Assembly: GCF_900108245.1 (NCBI RefSeq)
Contig: NZ_FNUY01000008.1
Location: 186,001 to 250,000, forward strand
Reading direction: 5' to 3'
Length of the DNA stretch: 64,000 nt
DNA from: Allobosea lathyri
GTDB taxonomy: Bacteria > Pseudomonadota > Alphaproteobacteria > Rhizobiales > Beijerinckiaceae
Part shown: positions 9,056-18,132 of the stretch, piece by piece
Position numbering within the stretch: position 1 is the stretch's first letter
How the letters are laid out: each line of letters starts with the position of its first letter
Notes under the pieces: generated by a model
Told to the model about the DNA's origin: nothing
Databases searched by the model: none
Seen by the model: the letters and a program-made list of their open reading frames with translations, nothing else
Program-made: the position numbers and the translations under genes

Positions 9056-10456
9056 TCAATTCTCCCTAAAAGCGCGATGCATGCGCACCGACAGCGGCTG
9101 GAGCAGATACTCCGCAAATGTCCGCTGACCGGTTTCGATGAAGATCTCGACCGGCATGCCCGGCTGAAGCGAGGCGAGATAGTAGGTAAGTTCCGGCGTA
9201 TTCTGGAGATCGACCTCCGCTTTGTAGAACGACTTGCCCGATCTTGGTTCTATGAGCGCGTCAGCTGTAACCATGGTGACCGAGCCGGCGAGCATGGGCG
9301 AGCGCCTGGAATTGAACGCAAGAATACGCACGCGCGCCGGCTGCCCGACCCGTAATTCATTCCGGTCAGTAGGCTTGACCTCTCCTTCTACGATTAAGCG
9401 ATCCTGCGTCGGAACGATATCGAGAAGTGTCTCGCGAGGCCCGAGTACGGCGTTCTGGTTGCGCGTGTTGAGGCCGACGACCATACCGCCTTCCGGTGCT
9501 CTCACCTCGGTACGAAGGAGCGTGTCTCGCGCTGCGGCAATGCGGTGCCTTACATCGGTGATCTGTTCGCGGTTGCTGTGGCGCTGCTTGGCGATCTCCT
9601 CCAGCCGGTTGTAGACGAGCTGCAGGCGCTGCTCCCTTAGTTCGGCAAGCTTGCCCCTCGTCTGTGCGATGGATGAGGTATTCGTTGCGAGCTGCGCTTC
9701 GGCATCGGCTTCGGCCCGCTTGAGAGCAAGGACCTTCGGTTTGCGAGCGAGGCCCTTTGCCAGGAGAAAATCAGAATCCTTGATTTCCTCCCGGAGAAAA
9801 ACGAGCTGCCGTGTCAGGCCGTCGACGCTGCTCTCGAGCCCGCGGATCGAATCGTCGAGCTGCAGCATCTGGTGATCGATGAGATGCCGTTGTCCCTGGA
9901 GCGAAGCCGCCCGGGCAGCGAATTCCGACAGTTGGTTCACCATCGACGCCTGCGCCTCCCGGCGAGCCTTGTTCAAGAGCAGTTCGTCGGGGAACGAAAC
10001 CTCCGCCGCCCCCACCTGTTCCGCCTCCAGGCGAGCCTCGATTGCGAGCCCCGCGAATAGCTTGGTTTCGAGGACACCGAGACTGGCTTCGAGCTGCGTC
10101 GTGTCGAGCCGGGCGATGAGCTGCCCACGTTCGACCTGCTCGCCCTCACGGACGAATATCGCCCTCACGATCCCCCCTTCGAGATGCTGCACGGCGCGGC
10201 GTTGGGACATGACCTTTACGACCCCAGGCGCGATCACAGCGCTGGCAAGCGGCACAGTTCCGGCCCAGACGCCGAAGACGCCGAACAGGAGGATCGTGAA
10301 TACGCATCCCCAAATGACGATCCACCTCGTATCCGTCCGAGGCTGCTCGGATACCGCGTCCCAACGGGCTATCGCCGTGCGAAATGGCTGCGCTGGCACG
10401 CCAGCGGCGACATCCGGCTGCCATTGCGACCGAGGCTCGAGGCGAATGTCAGCCAT
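9056..10456 (-). CDS. HlyD/PrtE-family type I secretion membrane-fusion protein
   Basis: Periplasmic adaptor of 466 residues linking an inner-membrane ABC exporter to a TolC-like outer channel. One N-terminal transmembrane segment (about 48-70, FTILLFGVFGVWAG) is followed by the barrel-sandwich start RRAVQHLEGGIV, a long coiled-coil hairpin (about 150-310) and a C-terminal beta domain with VRAPEGGMVVGL, the PrtE hallmark order. Its ATG overlaps the ABC gene stop codon (ATGA), showing a tight operon. No TolC homologue is encoded in the window. Confidence 0.93.
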   Translation of the reverse strand: MADIRLEPRSQWQPDVAAGVPAQPFRTAIARWDAVSEQPRTDTRWIVIWGCVFTILLFGVFGVWAGTVPLASAVIAPGVVKVMSQRRAVQHLEGGIVRAIFVREGEQVERGQLIARLDTTQLEASLGVLETKLFAGLAIEARLEAEQVGAAEVSFPDELLLNKARREAQASMVNQLSEFAARAASLQGQRHLIDHQMLQLDDSIRGLESSVDGLTRQLVFLREEIKDSDFLLAKGLARKPKVLALKRAEADAEAQLATNTSSIAQTRGKLAELREQRLQLVYNRLEEIAKQRHSNREQITDVRHRIAAARDTLLRTEVRAPEGGMVVGLNTRNQNAVLGPRETLLDIVPTQDRLIVEGEVKPTDRNELRVGQPARVRILAFNSRRSPMLAGSVTMVTADALIEPRSGKSFYKAEVDLQNTPELTYYLASLQPGMPVEIFIETGQRTFAEYLLQPLSVRMHRAFREN

Positions 10457-12261
10457 CAGAGCCGCCCCTCGATGGTGGCGGGCCTGGCTTTGTCATTCGC
10501 AGGAGGACGCGGACTGCGCATCGGTGTGGCGCCCGCCATGGTTTGCGGCAGCACCTCGGCTGGGGAGCCAAAGGCGACTGCGACCCCGTCGCGCAAGAAC
10601 AGGATAAAATCTGCGACGGTGAAAAGACGCGGACGGTGCGTGACGATGACCAGGGTCGTGCCGCGCGCCTTGGCCTGTCGGATCGCCGTGCACAGGGCCT
10701 CTTCCCCGTCGGGGTCCAGATTGGAATTGGGTTCGTCGAGCAGGATCAGCTTGCGCTTGCCGAAGAGCGCGCGCGCCAGACCGATGCGCTGCCGCTGTCC
10801 GCCCGAAAGCTTGCTGCCATCCCGGCCGATCTCGGTCTCGTAACCGCTTGGCAGGGCGAGGATCATGTCATGCGCATTCGCCTGACTGGCGGCGGCGACC
10901 ACATCCTCATCCGTCGCGCGCTCGTCGAACCCCGCAATCGCTTCGGCGACCGTGCCGCCCAGCAGCTCGACATCCTGAGGCAGATAGCCGACAAAGCGCC
11001 CGAGCTGGTCCGGATCCCAGTTGTCGAGCGAGGCGCCATCGAGGCGGATCGTGCCCATCGACGGCTTGTCGAGCGCCGCGATCAGCCGCAGCAGCGTGGA
11101 CTTGCCAGCCCCGGTAGGTCCTATGATGACAACGACGCTGGCCGCCGGGCAGCGGAAAGAGACCCCGGTCAGAGCTGGTCGTTTCGCATTCTGGTTGCGA
11201 AAGGTGACGGAGCTGACATCAAGCGCGCCCAATGGGGTTGGCAAGAGCGTTCGGCGCTGATCCATAAGGGCCGCAGCGGTCGCGCCCCGAATGTGGTCCC
11301 ACGCGTCACGCGCCGAGTTCAGCATACGCAAACTCGCGACCAGATGTTCCATCGGGGCCAGCGTTCGACTGATGATGATGGAACTCGCCATCATGCTGCC
11401 GACCAGAACCTCGTTCTGCAGGACGAGCCAGGCTCCGGCCCCGACGGCTGCGACCTGAAGTCCGATCCTGATCATGCGCGCCACTGACGCGATCAAGGCT
11501 ACGCGTCCGTTTGCTTTGACCACAGGCGCCAGGGCATGGTCGTTGAGCTGCACGAATTCGCGTATCGCCCCATGCGTCCATCCCATCGCCCGGACGAGAT
11601 TGGCGTGCCGGACAATGCCGTCGAGAGTGCGCTGCGCGCGGATGGCGGCGCCCGTTGCCTGCGCCGCTTCGGACCGCGCAACGCGCCCGCTCGCGATGGC
11701 CAGCAATAGCAGGAGCAGGGCGCCCACGAGCGCAATCGTCCCGTACCAGGGATGAATGAGATATAATACGGCGATGAAGACTGGCAGGAATGGCGCGTCG
11801 ATCAGGGTGCAGACGGTTGCGCTCGCCAAGGTATTCCTGAGTTCGCGCACGCGAACCATGTCATGCGTGCCGGCCTCGCCCCGCCTTGCTGGATCGGTGA
11901 TCGAAGCCTTGAGCACGAGTGGAGCGAGGAATTGTTCGAAGCCGACTGCAAAACAGCCGAGCAGACGATTGCGCAGCACTTCGAAGCATGTGCTGAACCC
12001 GAGCGCCACGACGGTCAGGATCGTCAATGCGATGAGCGTCTCGACACTGCCGCTGGTGATCACCCGGTCGAACACCTGGATCGAGTAGAAAGGCAGGATC
12101 AGCAGGAGCAAGTTGATCACGATGCTGAAGACAACCACCCACAGGAAGGCGCGGCGCCCCGGGATGGCCAGGAAAAGAGTGCGGCCGCTCAATCTGCCGG
12201 TCTCGGCAGCTGTCTTGGGGCGGAACTCTGAAGTCGCACGGCTCGCAGACGCGTAGGACAT
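10456..12261 (-). CDS. Type I secretion ABC exporter (PrtD-like permease/ATPase)
   Basis: About 601 residues with a six-segment membrane domain fused to an ATPase domain. Walker A is GPTGAGKSTLL, signature LSGGQRQRIGLARALF, Walker B LILLDEPNSNLD. There is no N-terminal C39 peptidase domain, so it is of the PrtD/RTX-exporter type and not the bacteriocin-processing type. ATG at 12261 has AGAGGA just upstream; an in-frame ATG at 12297 has none. About 100 bases downstream of the small peptide gene and overlapping the adaptor gene. Likely cargo is the divergent RTX protein at 13097 and possibly the small peptide. Confidence 0.93.
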   Translation of the reverse strand: MSYASASRATSEFRPKTAAETGRLSGRTLFLAIPGRRAFLWVVVFSIVINLLLLILPFYSIQVFDRVITSGSVETLIALTILTVVALGFSTCFEVLRNRLLGCFAVGFEQFLAPLVLKASITDPARRGEAGTHDMVRVRELRNTLASATVCTLIDAPFLPVFIAVLYLIHPWYGTIALVGALLLLLLAIASGRVARSEAAQATGAAIRAQRTLDGIVRHANLVRAMGWTHGAIREFVQLNDHALAPVVKANGRVALIASVARMIRIGLQVAAVGAGAWLVLQNEVLVGSMMASSIIISRTLAPMEHLVASLRMLNSARDAWDHIRGATAAALMDQRRTLLPTPLGALDVSSVTFRNQNAKRPALTGVSFRCPAASVVVIIGPTGAGKSTLLRLIAALDKPSMGTIRLDGASLDNWDPDQLGRFVGYLPQDVELLGGTVAEAIAGFDERATDEDVVAAASQANAHDMILALPSGYETEIGRDGSKLSGGQRQRIGLARALFGKRKLILLDEPNSNLDPDGEEALCTAIRQAKARGTTLVIVTHRPRLFTVADFILFLRDGVAVAFGSPAEVLPQTMAGATPMRSPRPPANDKARPATIEGRL

Positions 12262-12362
12262 GTGTCCTCTGGGATGGAAAGAGCGTGGTTTCGACATCGA
12301 CAGTGCTGGGCAGCGGGCTTTCGGCCGCTAATCAGCGCGTTGATCCAGGCCGGTTGAGCGGC

Positions 12363-12524
12363 TTACAGCCTGCGAAGATATGGATATCGGCGAGGCCGGA
12401 AAGGAACATCTGGGGAAGGTCGCGGCGTGTCGTTTCCGCCATCGGTATTCGTATTGGCGGAATCGCCGACAATATCAGACAACTTGATCAGGCCAGCAGT
12501 ATTCATGCCTTGGAATGTATCCAT
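12363..12524 (-). CDS. Small peptide gene (53 residues) with Pro/Arg-rich C-terminus ahead of a type I exporter
   Basis: Not a known family to me. An excellent ribosome site, GAGGAGG seven bases before the ATG at 12524, supports translation. The first 30 residues are mildly hydrophobic then polar (MDTFQGMNTAGLIKLSDIVG start, ending TNTDGG); the double glycine could be a processing site. The last 21 residues contain six Pro and six Arg and end PFRPRRYPYLRRL, resembling proline-rich antimicrobial peptides of animals (oncocin, apidaecin). It is the first gene of the exporter-adaptor-regulator-M23 operon, so it is a candidate secreted peptide. The exporter lacks a C39 protease, so processing would need another enzyme. 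Function is inference; it could also be a leader peptide. Confidence 0.6.
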   Translation of the reverse strand: MDTFQGMNTAGLIKLSDIVGDSANTNTDGGNDTPRPSPDVPFRPRRYPYLRRL

Positions 12525-13096
12525 GACTTCGCCTCCTCGGACTTTCAGCTTGCCCCTTTTCGCCAGCTCGCCCCGTTATTGATTGCCGCAGACACCGAAC
12601 GCGCCGAGTGCTGCGTACCGCCGGCCCGGGAAGACCTGCCCGGGAAGACCTGGATGCAGCCGCGCGAAGCTAGGGAAGGTTATCTTTCTTCATAATCCCC
12701 ATTTGGTGACAGAAATGGCTGGGCGCGCCCGGGAGGCGATTTTGTCGAGGTTGTCCGTCGTGGCGCCATTGGAATTCTGGCTCGGATACGCGCTTCCGTC
12801 GCGCCGCGTTCTGGAATCCGATTTTCCTGCCTGCGCCCCGGGGGAACTCTCCAACTGTATTGCGCGTCGTTTTCAAAGGTAAATCCAGCGTTTTCGCGGA
12901 ATGACGCCAGACTATCTCCTGACCCCTTGACCTTTTGTATCCAATTGGGGATTGCGTCCCCCTGCTGCATCTCCTTAGCGTCCGCTACCTTCGCAGACTG
13001 TTCGATCCGTGACGATCGACCCCGATGCGCACTACTGCGCGTAATCGCAGGAATGTGCATGTGCGAGGGCTCACGTCCAATTAGGGAGCAACCGCT
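12525..13096. other. Divergent regulatory region between peptide operon and RTX gene
   Basis: 572 bases with no convincing gene. It must hold the promoters for the minus-strand secretion operon and the plus-strand RTX gene. A 14-bp perfect tandem duplication (CCCGGGAAGACCTG twice, 12625-12652) lies within. A 126-codon minus-strand frame exists but lacks a ribosome site and recognisable features. Confidence 0.5.
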
Positions 13097-14452
13097 ATGG
13101 CTATCATCAATGGTACAGCCGGAAACGACATTATTCCTCCTCCCGATACCAGTGGCGACGACACCATCAACGGTCTGGCGGGCGATGATACGATAGACGC
13201 AGGCGCCGGCACTGATACCGTCAATGGCGGGGCTGGCAACGACATCATTCTGGGCGCCGCCGGCATTGACACGTTGAACGGCAATGCCGGGGACGACACC
13301 ATCAACGGTGGCGACGATAACGACGTCCTCAACGGCAATGCCGGCAACGACAACCTGTCGGGTGATGCAGGCGACGACACCCTCGATGGCGGCGCGGGCG
13401 ACGACACTCTCGATGGCGGCGTAGGCGACGACGTTCTGACCGGCGGTGCAGGCATCGACAGCCTGAGCGGCGGAGACGGGATCGACACCCTGAACGGCGG
13501 CACTGGCGACGACACGCTCGACGGTGGTGCCGGCGACGACGTGCTGAATGGCGGCGCAGGAAATGACGGGCTGAATGGCGGCGATGGCGATGATGCCCTG
13601 AGTGGTGGCGGCGGCGACGACACGATGAACGGCGATGCCGGCAACGATAGCCTGGAGGGCGGTGCCGGTAATGATGAGATGAGCGGCGGCGACGGCGACG
13701 ACACTCTCAGCGGCAGCGCCGGTGATGACACCCTGGATGGCGGTGCGGGCATCGACACGCTGAGTGGCGGCGACGGTGCCGATACTCTCAACGGCGGCGA
13801 CGACGCCGATGTGCTCTCCGGAGACGCCGGCGACGACACCCTGGATGGTGGCGCGGGCGACGATACGGTCAGTGGCGGTGATGGCGCCGATACGCTCAAT
13901 GGCGGTTCGGGAGCGGATTTGCTGAGCGGCGACGCCGGCGACGACACCATGAGCGGTGACGCCGGCAGTGACGTTCTCTTCGGCGGGGACGGCAACGACA
14001 CCATGAGCGGCGGCGGTGGCGCGGATGTTGCGTTTGGCGACGCTGGCGACGACGAGATTGACGGTAATGCCGGCAGCGACGCGCTCTACGGCGGAGAGGG
14101 CGCCGACGATCTCGACGGTGGCAACGGCGCCGATAACCTGTATGGCGAGGCCGGCGACGATCTACTGACCGGCGGAGCAGGCACCGACACGTTCCATTTT
14201 GGTGACGGAGCCGATAATCCGTTCGGTGATGACGAAGTCACCGATCTCGACGTTGCGGACGAAGACGTTATCGAAGTGGACGTCTTCGATCCGACGACGG
14301 TCGTCGTGACCGTGGACGATACGGGCGCCAGCGTCGTTCTGGATTTCGGCTTCGGCACGATCCAGATCGATGGCGTTTCCGGCGGCGGCACATTCGCCTC
14401 GATCGCCGATATCAACGATGCGCTGGGATACGACGCAATCACGCTCGTTTGA
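13097..14452 (+). CDS. RTX calcium-binding protein, probable type I secretion substrate
   Basis: 451 residues made almost entirely of acidic glycine-rich nonapeptides GGxGxDxxx, several dozen in tandem (residues about 25-365), which fold into calcium-bound parallel beta rolls outside the cell. The C-terminal 90 residues are not repeats (FHFGDG...VDVFDPTTVVVTV...ALGYDAITLV) and should carry the uncleaved type I secretion signal. There is no signal peptide. GGGAG precedes the ATG by about eight bases. It is divergent from the exporter operon, its likely secretion path. No enzymatic domain is visible, so an adhesive, S-layer-like or matrix role is more likely than an enzyme. Confidence 0.9.
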   Translation: MAIINGTAGNDIIPPPDTSGDDTINGLAGDDTIDAGAGTDTVNGGAGNDIILGAAGIDTLNGNAGDDTINGGDDNDVLNGNAGNDNLSGDAGDDTLDGGAGDDTLDGGVGDDVLTGGAGIDSLSGGDGIDTLNGGTGDDTLDGGAGDDVLNGGAGNDGLNGGDGDDALSGGGGDDTMNGDAGNDSLEGGAGNDEMSGGDGDDTLSGSAGDDTLDGGAGIDTLSGGDGADTLNGGDDADVLSGDAGDDTLDGGAGDDTVSGGDGADTLNGGSGADLLSGDAGDDTMSGDAGSDVLFGGDGNDTMSGGGGADVAFGDAGDDEIDGNAGSDALYGGEGADDLDGGNGADNLYGEAGDDLLTGGAGTDTFHFGDGADNPFGDDEVTDLDVADEDVIEVDVFDPTTVVVTVDDTGASVVLDFGFGTIQIDGVSGGGTFASIADINDALGYDAITLV

Positions 14453-14469
14453 TGTTGCTCTGCACAAAG

Positions 14470-14496
14470 CTGGCGGCGCTCCTCGCCGCCAGTTCA
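14470..14496 (+). terminator. Hairpin after the RTX gene
   Basis: Nine-base-pair perfect stem CTGGCGGCG / CGCCGCCAG with a CTCCT loop, starting 18 bases after the RTX stop codon. There is no strong T tract, so termination is likely but not certain. Confidence 0.55.
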
Positions 14497-14759
14497 CACG
14501 AGGGGCCCGGCGGCAAGCGGTGCATTCCACACCGAACGGCCGCCGGCCGTTACGGTACCCGAAAAGCTCCGACGGCGACGGACATCGCTGATCGAGATGC
14601 CGGTCCAGATAGGCAGTGATGCAGTTGCCTGTCGGTCGGCAAGCGTTTGCCGTCGGGTAGGCGCTGAATTTCCATATTGGGGGTTTTGACGGAGACAGCG
14701 TCGCTGTTTCGCTGAAGTCCTGACTCTATCGGAAGCGGGACAGGAGGCTGCGAGCATGG
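14497..14759. other. Intergenic, no gene seen
   Basis: Lies between the RTX terminator hairpin and the transposase remnant. Small reading frames on both strands lack ribosome sites and recognisable products. It may include the decayed end of the insertion sequence. Confidence 0.35.
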
Positions 14760-15580
14760 GCAAGCGGAGATTGATCTGGGAGCCCCCGTTCTATGAGCAG
14801 TCTGGCGCGACACCTGCCGGCGATCACGACGCGGCAGCCTTCCATCGACGCTCGGCTACCACTCCCGGGCTCGAGTGTCGTCTGTGAGAGAAAGTCGATC
14901 TGAACATCCCTTATCGCTGGTTTTGCCGGCCTGAGCTGGAGGGTAATGTGCCCGACCATTCCACGTTCTCGAAGATCCGCTGCGCCCGCTTCCGCGAGAG
15001 CGCTGGCTTCCGGGCATTGCTTGAAACAACCGTGCTACGCCGCCTCACGGAAGGTCTCCTCGTCAGCCTGAAAAACACCGCTGCCAACGAGCATCGTTCC
15101 GCCGCAGGCTCAGAGGCTGGCGACTCCGGCGATCGCGCTCGACCCCGCCGACCTGTGCGCGTGTTTCTTCATGCGCCAGACGAAGTCGCATGGCGCTCGG
15201 CCAGCGAGGGAAAGCCGACATTCGTTTCCGGTTCCAATCCTGCGGCGCAATCGACCATCTCTTTGAAGGGCGACATCTTCTTCACCTTCAGCGCCAACTG
15301 CCTGATCGATCTCGACCATGCTGTCATCGGTGCCGTCGAGGCACCCCGTGCTATCCGGCGGAGGGATGGCAGATCAATCCAGATGATGTTTGCGAGAGCG
15401 CCGGGCTATTTCGGACATTGTCGCCCTGGGTCCGCAGCCGGCAACATCTATTTTTCGGGCGAGAGTTTCGCCTGGCCAGCGCATGATCGCGGAAGCATGT
15501 ATTCCGGTCTTCAACAAATCGGAATACCGCGACGGCCCCTTAAGCCGCGCAGACTTCTTCTGTGATCGACACAGCTTAAG
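14760..15580 (+). pseudogene. Degenerate IS1182-like transposase
   Basis: Pieces of one DDE transposase appear in order but in different frames with stops between: PSIDARL and CERKSI near 14835-14895; then IPYRWFCRPELEG and VPDHSTFSKIRCARFRES near 14905-15005 (canonical PDHSTFSKNR block); then ANCLIDLDHAVI and VEAPRAIRR near 15295-15365; then CIPVFNKSEYRDGPLSRADF near 15495-15560. Several frameshifts and missing internal segments show it is dead. I did not identify intact terminal inverted repeats. It sits between the RTX locus and the four-gene cluster, marking past rearrangement. Confidence 0.8.
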
Positions 15581-15873
15581 GCTTTCGACCACATCGGTTT
15601 GCAACGCCTGCGCCATTGGCGAGAACTTGCTCGGAATCCGAGCGCCGTCACCGGGGCCGCTCTCGCAGGGACGCGCAGGCGGCCGTCCGCACATCATCGA
15701 ACGGCTACCGGTCACACCTCAATCTTCAGCCGTCGAACGCGTTCGACAAAATGGCGACAAGAACCATGATGAGCTGACGCGCGCTGCGTCAGCCGCCGGA
15801 TGGGCGCCTGGATAAAGAATGCGGCTCTACGAGGCCGAAGTGACTGTGAATAGCGCAGTCAGGTCGCTGCCAT

Positions 15874-16377
15874 TTACGGCCTCACATAGATCCAACCCTG
15901 TTCCTGTCGTTCTATGACACGAACTACGCCAGATTTAACCACAGCTGCTTCTGGAATTAGCGTGATATCCCGGTTTTCGGTCTTGCTCATATTTTCCTGG
16001 GTATTGCCGCATGCTTTGAACGAAATTGCCGGAGTGCTCGCGGTCATCGCTTTGATCCGCGCTTTCACCGGAGACGTGTCGTCGCGCAACATATGCAGAC
16101 CAGGGCCGAAAGTGACGACTTCGATTTCCACTTTCTCTCCCAAGTCCTTGTAGTACTGCGCAACGTTGGCCGCATTGTTAAGCGCAAGATTCATCGTCGC
16201 AGGATCGTTTGTGTTCACCTGTAAGATAAGGCGATGCAGCTTCGATTCGGCGACAGGCCGCTTTGAAACCTGAACCGCAGTTTGCTTTTTTTCTTCCGCC
16301 GCAACGGGCTGCGCGACAATGAGTAGTCCTACGATGCAAGGCAGTACAGTTCTAAAAACTGGATTAAATCTAATCAT
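15874..16377 (-). CDS. Exported DsrE-family protein
   Basis: 167 residues with an N-terminal signal peptide (PCIVGLLIVAQPVAAEE). The mature part has the DsrE/DsrF-like fold signature: KLHRLILQVNTNDPATMNLALNN, then VEIEVVTFGPGLHML, then VKARIKAM and ISFKACGNTQENM with a single Cys as in periplasmic DsrE paralogues linked to sulfur or redox reactions. GGGAG lies nine bases before the ATG. Last gene of a four-gene minus-strand cluster starting at 19947. The precise reaction is unknown. Confidence 0.8.
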   Translation of the reverse strand: MIRFNPVFRTVLPCIVGLLIVAQPVAAEEKKQTAVQVSKRPVAESKLHRLILQVNTNDPATMNLALNNAANVAQYYKDLGEKVEIEVVTFGPGLHMLRDDTSPVKARIKAMTASTPAISFKACGNTQENMSKTENRDITLIPEAAVVKSGVVRVIERQEQGWIYVRP

Positions 16378-16405
16378 AATTTAAACTCCCGTTTTGGTGC
16401 GATAA

Positions 16406-17029
16406 CTAATCGTTACGTGGCGTGGCAGTCGCACGCGGCCATTTGCACACGGTGGCTACCTTGTCTCGGACTGCCTTCAGTCCGCCAAGTGGAAAATATC
16501 CTTCATGGGAGGCGCCGCCCGGCGTGGAGAGGCGGACTGTGATGCCGCCCTCATCGGGTAGCGACAGTAACAGCTGCACAACATCGCCCTTGAACGCAGC
16601 ACCTGTTCCAAACGATGGGGCTCCGGCCTGAAGTTGCACCGGCTGACCGTCATTGATGCGGTAGGTGATGGTGTAGGCAGCGACGCTGGAGACGGCCGTT
16701 CCTGTGACCACCAGCTCCGTGCGGCCGTTGCGGCAGTGTATGGAGAGCTGCAGCGGGAATCCGGATCCGCCGCGAGAAAAGGCGGTGGCGCTGATGATCG
16801 GCGCGTAGTTTACAGGCGAGGTCGTCTCGCTGATGATCCAGTTGGCGGCCCCCGGCGTCGAGCGATCCGGCAGCTTCATGCTACGCGACAGCTTGTCCAG
16901 ACATTCCAGTCGCTCTGCAGGCTCCATCAGGGAGCAGGCACGAAGATGCGTCATCGGATCGGCCGCGCCCTGCGCGAGCGCGATCCGGCTTACGACATCG
17001 AACGCGACGGAAAGGGGGATCGCTCTCAT
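16406..17029 (-). CDS. Hypothetical exported protein, weakly TagO/VasI-like
   Basis: 207 residues. The N-terminus could be a signal peptide with cleavage near ALAQGAA. The following CSLMEPAERLECLDKLSR resembles the short Cys-containing motif (C..x..aeRLaCyD) at the start of T6SS-associated TagO/VasI proteins, and WIISETTSPVNYAPIISA plus LSIHCRNGRTELVVTG resemble their beta-rich body. No other type VI secretion gene is present, so a secretion role is not supported. Its ATG overlaps the stop codon of the TAXI gene (ATGA), so the two are translationally coupled. Confidence 0.7.
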   Translation of the reverse strand: MRAIPLSVAFDVVSRIALAQGAADPMTHLRACSLMEPAERLECLDKLSRSMKLPDRSTPGAANWIISETTSPVNYAPIISATAFSRGGSGFPLQLSIHCRNGRTELVVTGTAVSSVAAYTITYRINDGQPVQLQAGAPSFGTGAAFKGDVVQLLLSLPDEGGITVRLSTPGGASHEGYFPLGGLKAVRDKVATVCKWPRATATPRND

Positions 17030-18066
17030 CGCAACGCCCGCGGTGCGCGCGCTTTACGATCCAGCCATTCCTGCGCTGCCGGAAAGCGATCCAGGCCGGG
17101 GACCGTCGCAGCGAGATTGATCGATTTCCATTTCTGGTCGAAGCCCGGCGCCTGCAACTGGTCGATGCGGGTAAACAGGATATCGACAAAGCGGGCGACG
17201 CGCTGATGGCGGTTGGTTTGTGCCGGCCAGTTGAACGCGACCAGAGCCGTCGGCACCGCAATCGTCGATATGCGCTCGTTCGGCTCGATCAGGCCGGGGT
17301 ATTCTTCGGCCGCCAGCACGGCGGGAAGATAGTAATCCTCGAATTTGCTTTCATATTTTACCGGAAGGAACTTGAATCCGGGCTCCCAGCGCCCGCGTAC
17401 GAATGCGTCTACCGGCTTCGACGTGATGAAAACGACCGCCGCCATCTCGCCTTTGCGCATCCGCTCCAGCGCAACCTGGTGGGGAATGAAAGTCTTTTCT
17501 GCATCGATGCCGAGACGGCTGAAGATCAGCGGTCCCGAATAGGCGGCGGCTGTGCCCTGGGTATTGAAATTCACCTTCTTGCCGGTGAGATCCTGCAGAC
17601 TTTTGATCTCAGGCCGAACAAAAATATGCAGTTCTGACGGGAACAGATTGAGCAGGTAAGTGATCCGGCGTCGGATCTGCGGCACCTGGATCTGGTACTC
17701 TTCCAGCGCGTCGGAATTGATGATCGCCGTGTCGATGCCACGCAGATAGAGCAGCGAGTTCAGATTATCGGTGGCGCCCCTGGTGACGATCGGCAGGATA
17801 TGCAAATTCGCCCCGTCATCGGCCACGCGGGCCATCTCCGCCGCCAGACGAAGGGGCGCGCCCTCAAGCAAGCCCGCGGCAAGGCCGACGGTCCAGGCGT
17901 TCATCTTCTCCTTTTCCGTCTCGGCAGCGCGCGCACGCCTTGCCGATGGAGCGCTCTGGGCCTCCACCCCAGCTGTTTGCGCAGACAGATCGGCTGGCTG
18001 GAACGAGGAAACAACCGCAATCCAGGCGGCCAGCAAGAGCAAGGGTCGTGTTAGAAACCGGTTCAT
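17026..18066 (-). CDS. TAXI-family TRAP-type solute-binding protein
   Basis: 346 residues with a signal peptide ending near ADLSAQ. The body matches the TAXI family: AAGLLEGAPLRLAAEMARV, LHILPIVTRGATDNLNSLLYL, DTAIINSDALEEY and LTGKKVNFNTQGTAAAYSG. TAXI proteins normally deliver substrates to a fused TRAP membrane subunit (DctQM-like), but none is encoded nearby, so this one may act as a sensor or partner in the cluster. It is coupled to the downstream TagO-like gene by ATGA overlap and follows the coiled-coil membrane protein by 66 bases. Confidence 0.83.
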   Translation of the reverse strand: MNRFLTRPLLLLAAWIAVVSSFQPADLSAQTAGVEAQSAPSARRARAAETEKEKMNAWTVGLAAGLLEGAPLRLAAEMARVADDGANLHILPIVTRGATDNLNSLLYLRGIDTAIINSDALEEYQIQVPQIRRRITYLLNLFPSELHIFVRPEIKSLQDLTGKKVNFNTQGTAAAYSGPLIFSRLGIDAEKTFIPHQVALERMRKGEMAAVVFITSKPVDAFVRGRWEPGFKFLPVKYESKFEDYYLPAVLAAEEYPGLIEPNERISTIAVPTALVAFNWPAQTNRHQRVARFVDILFTRIDQLQAPGFDQKWKSINLAATVPGLDRFPAAQEWLDRKARAPRALR

Positions 18067-18132
18067 TCCTGAACTCCCTTTTTGACGCCGGAATCAACAC
18101 GTCCCCGGCACTATCGCCGCATGTCGCGCGCC

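Noticed and set aside
12680..13060. 126-codon minus-strand frame in the peptide/RTX intergenic region
   Set aside because: No ribosome site, unremarkable composition and no family resemblance.
13081..14004. Long minus-strand frame antisense to the RTX gene
   Set aside because: Low-complexity Ser/Pro translation produced by reading GGxGxD repeats backwards; no ribosome site.
13160..14200. Repetitive DNA that could be mistaken for a CRISPR array
   Set aside because: Repeats are coding RTX nonapeptides of 27-base period with no unique spacers of constant length.
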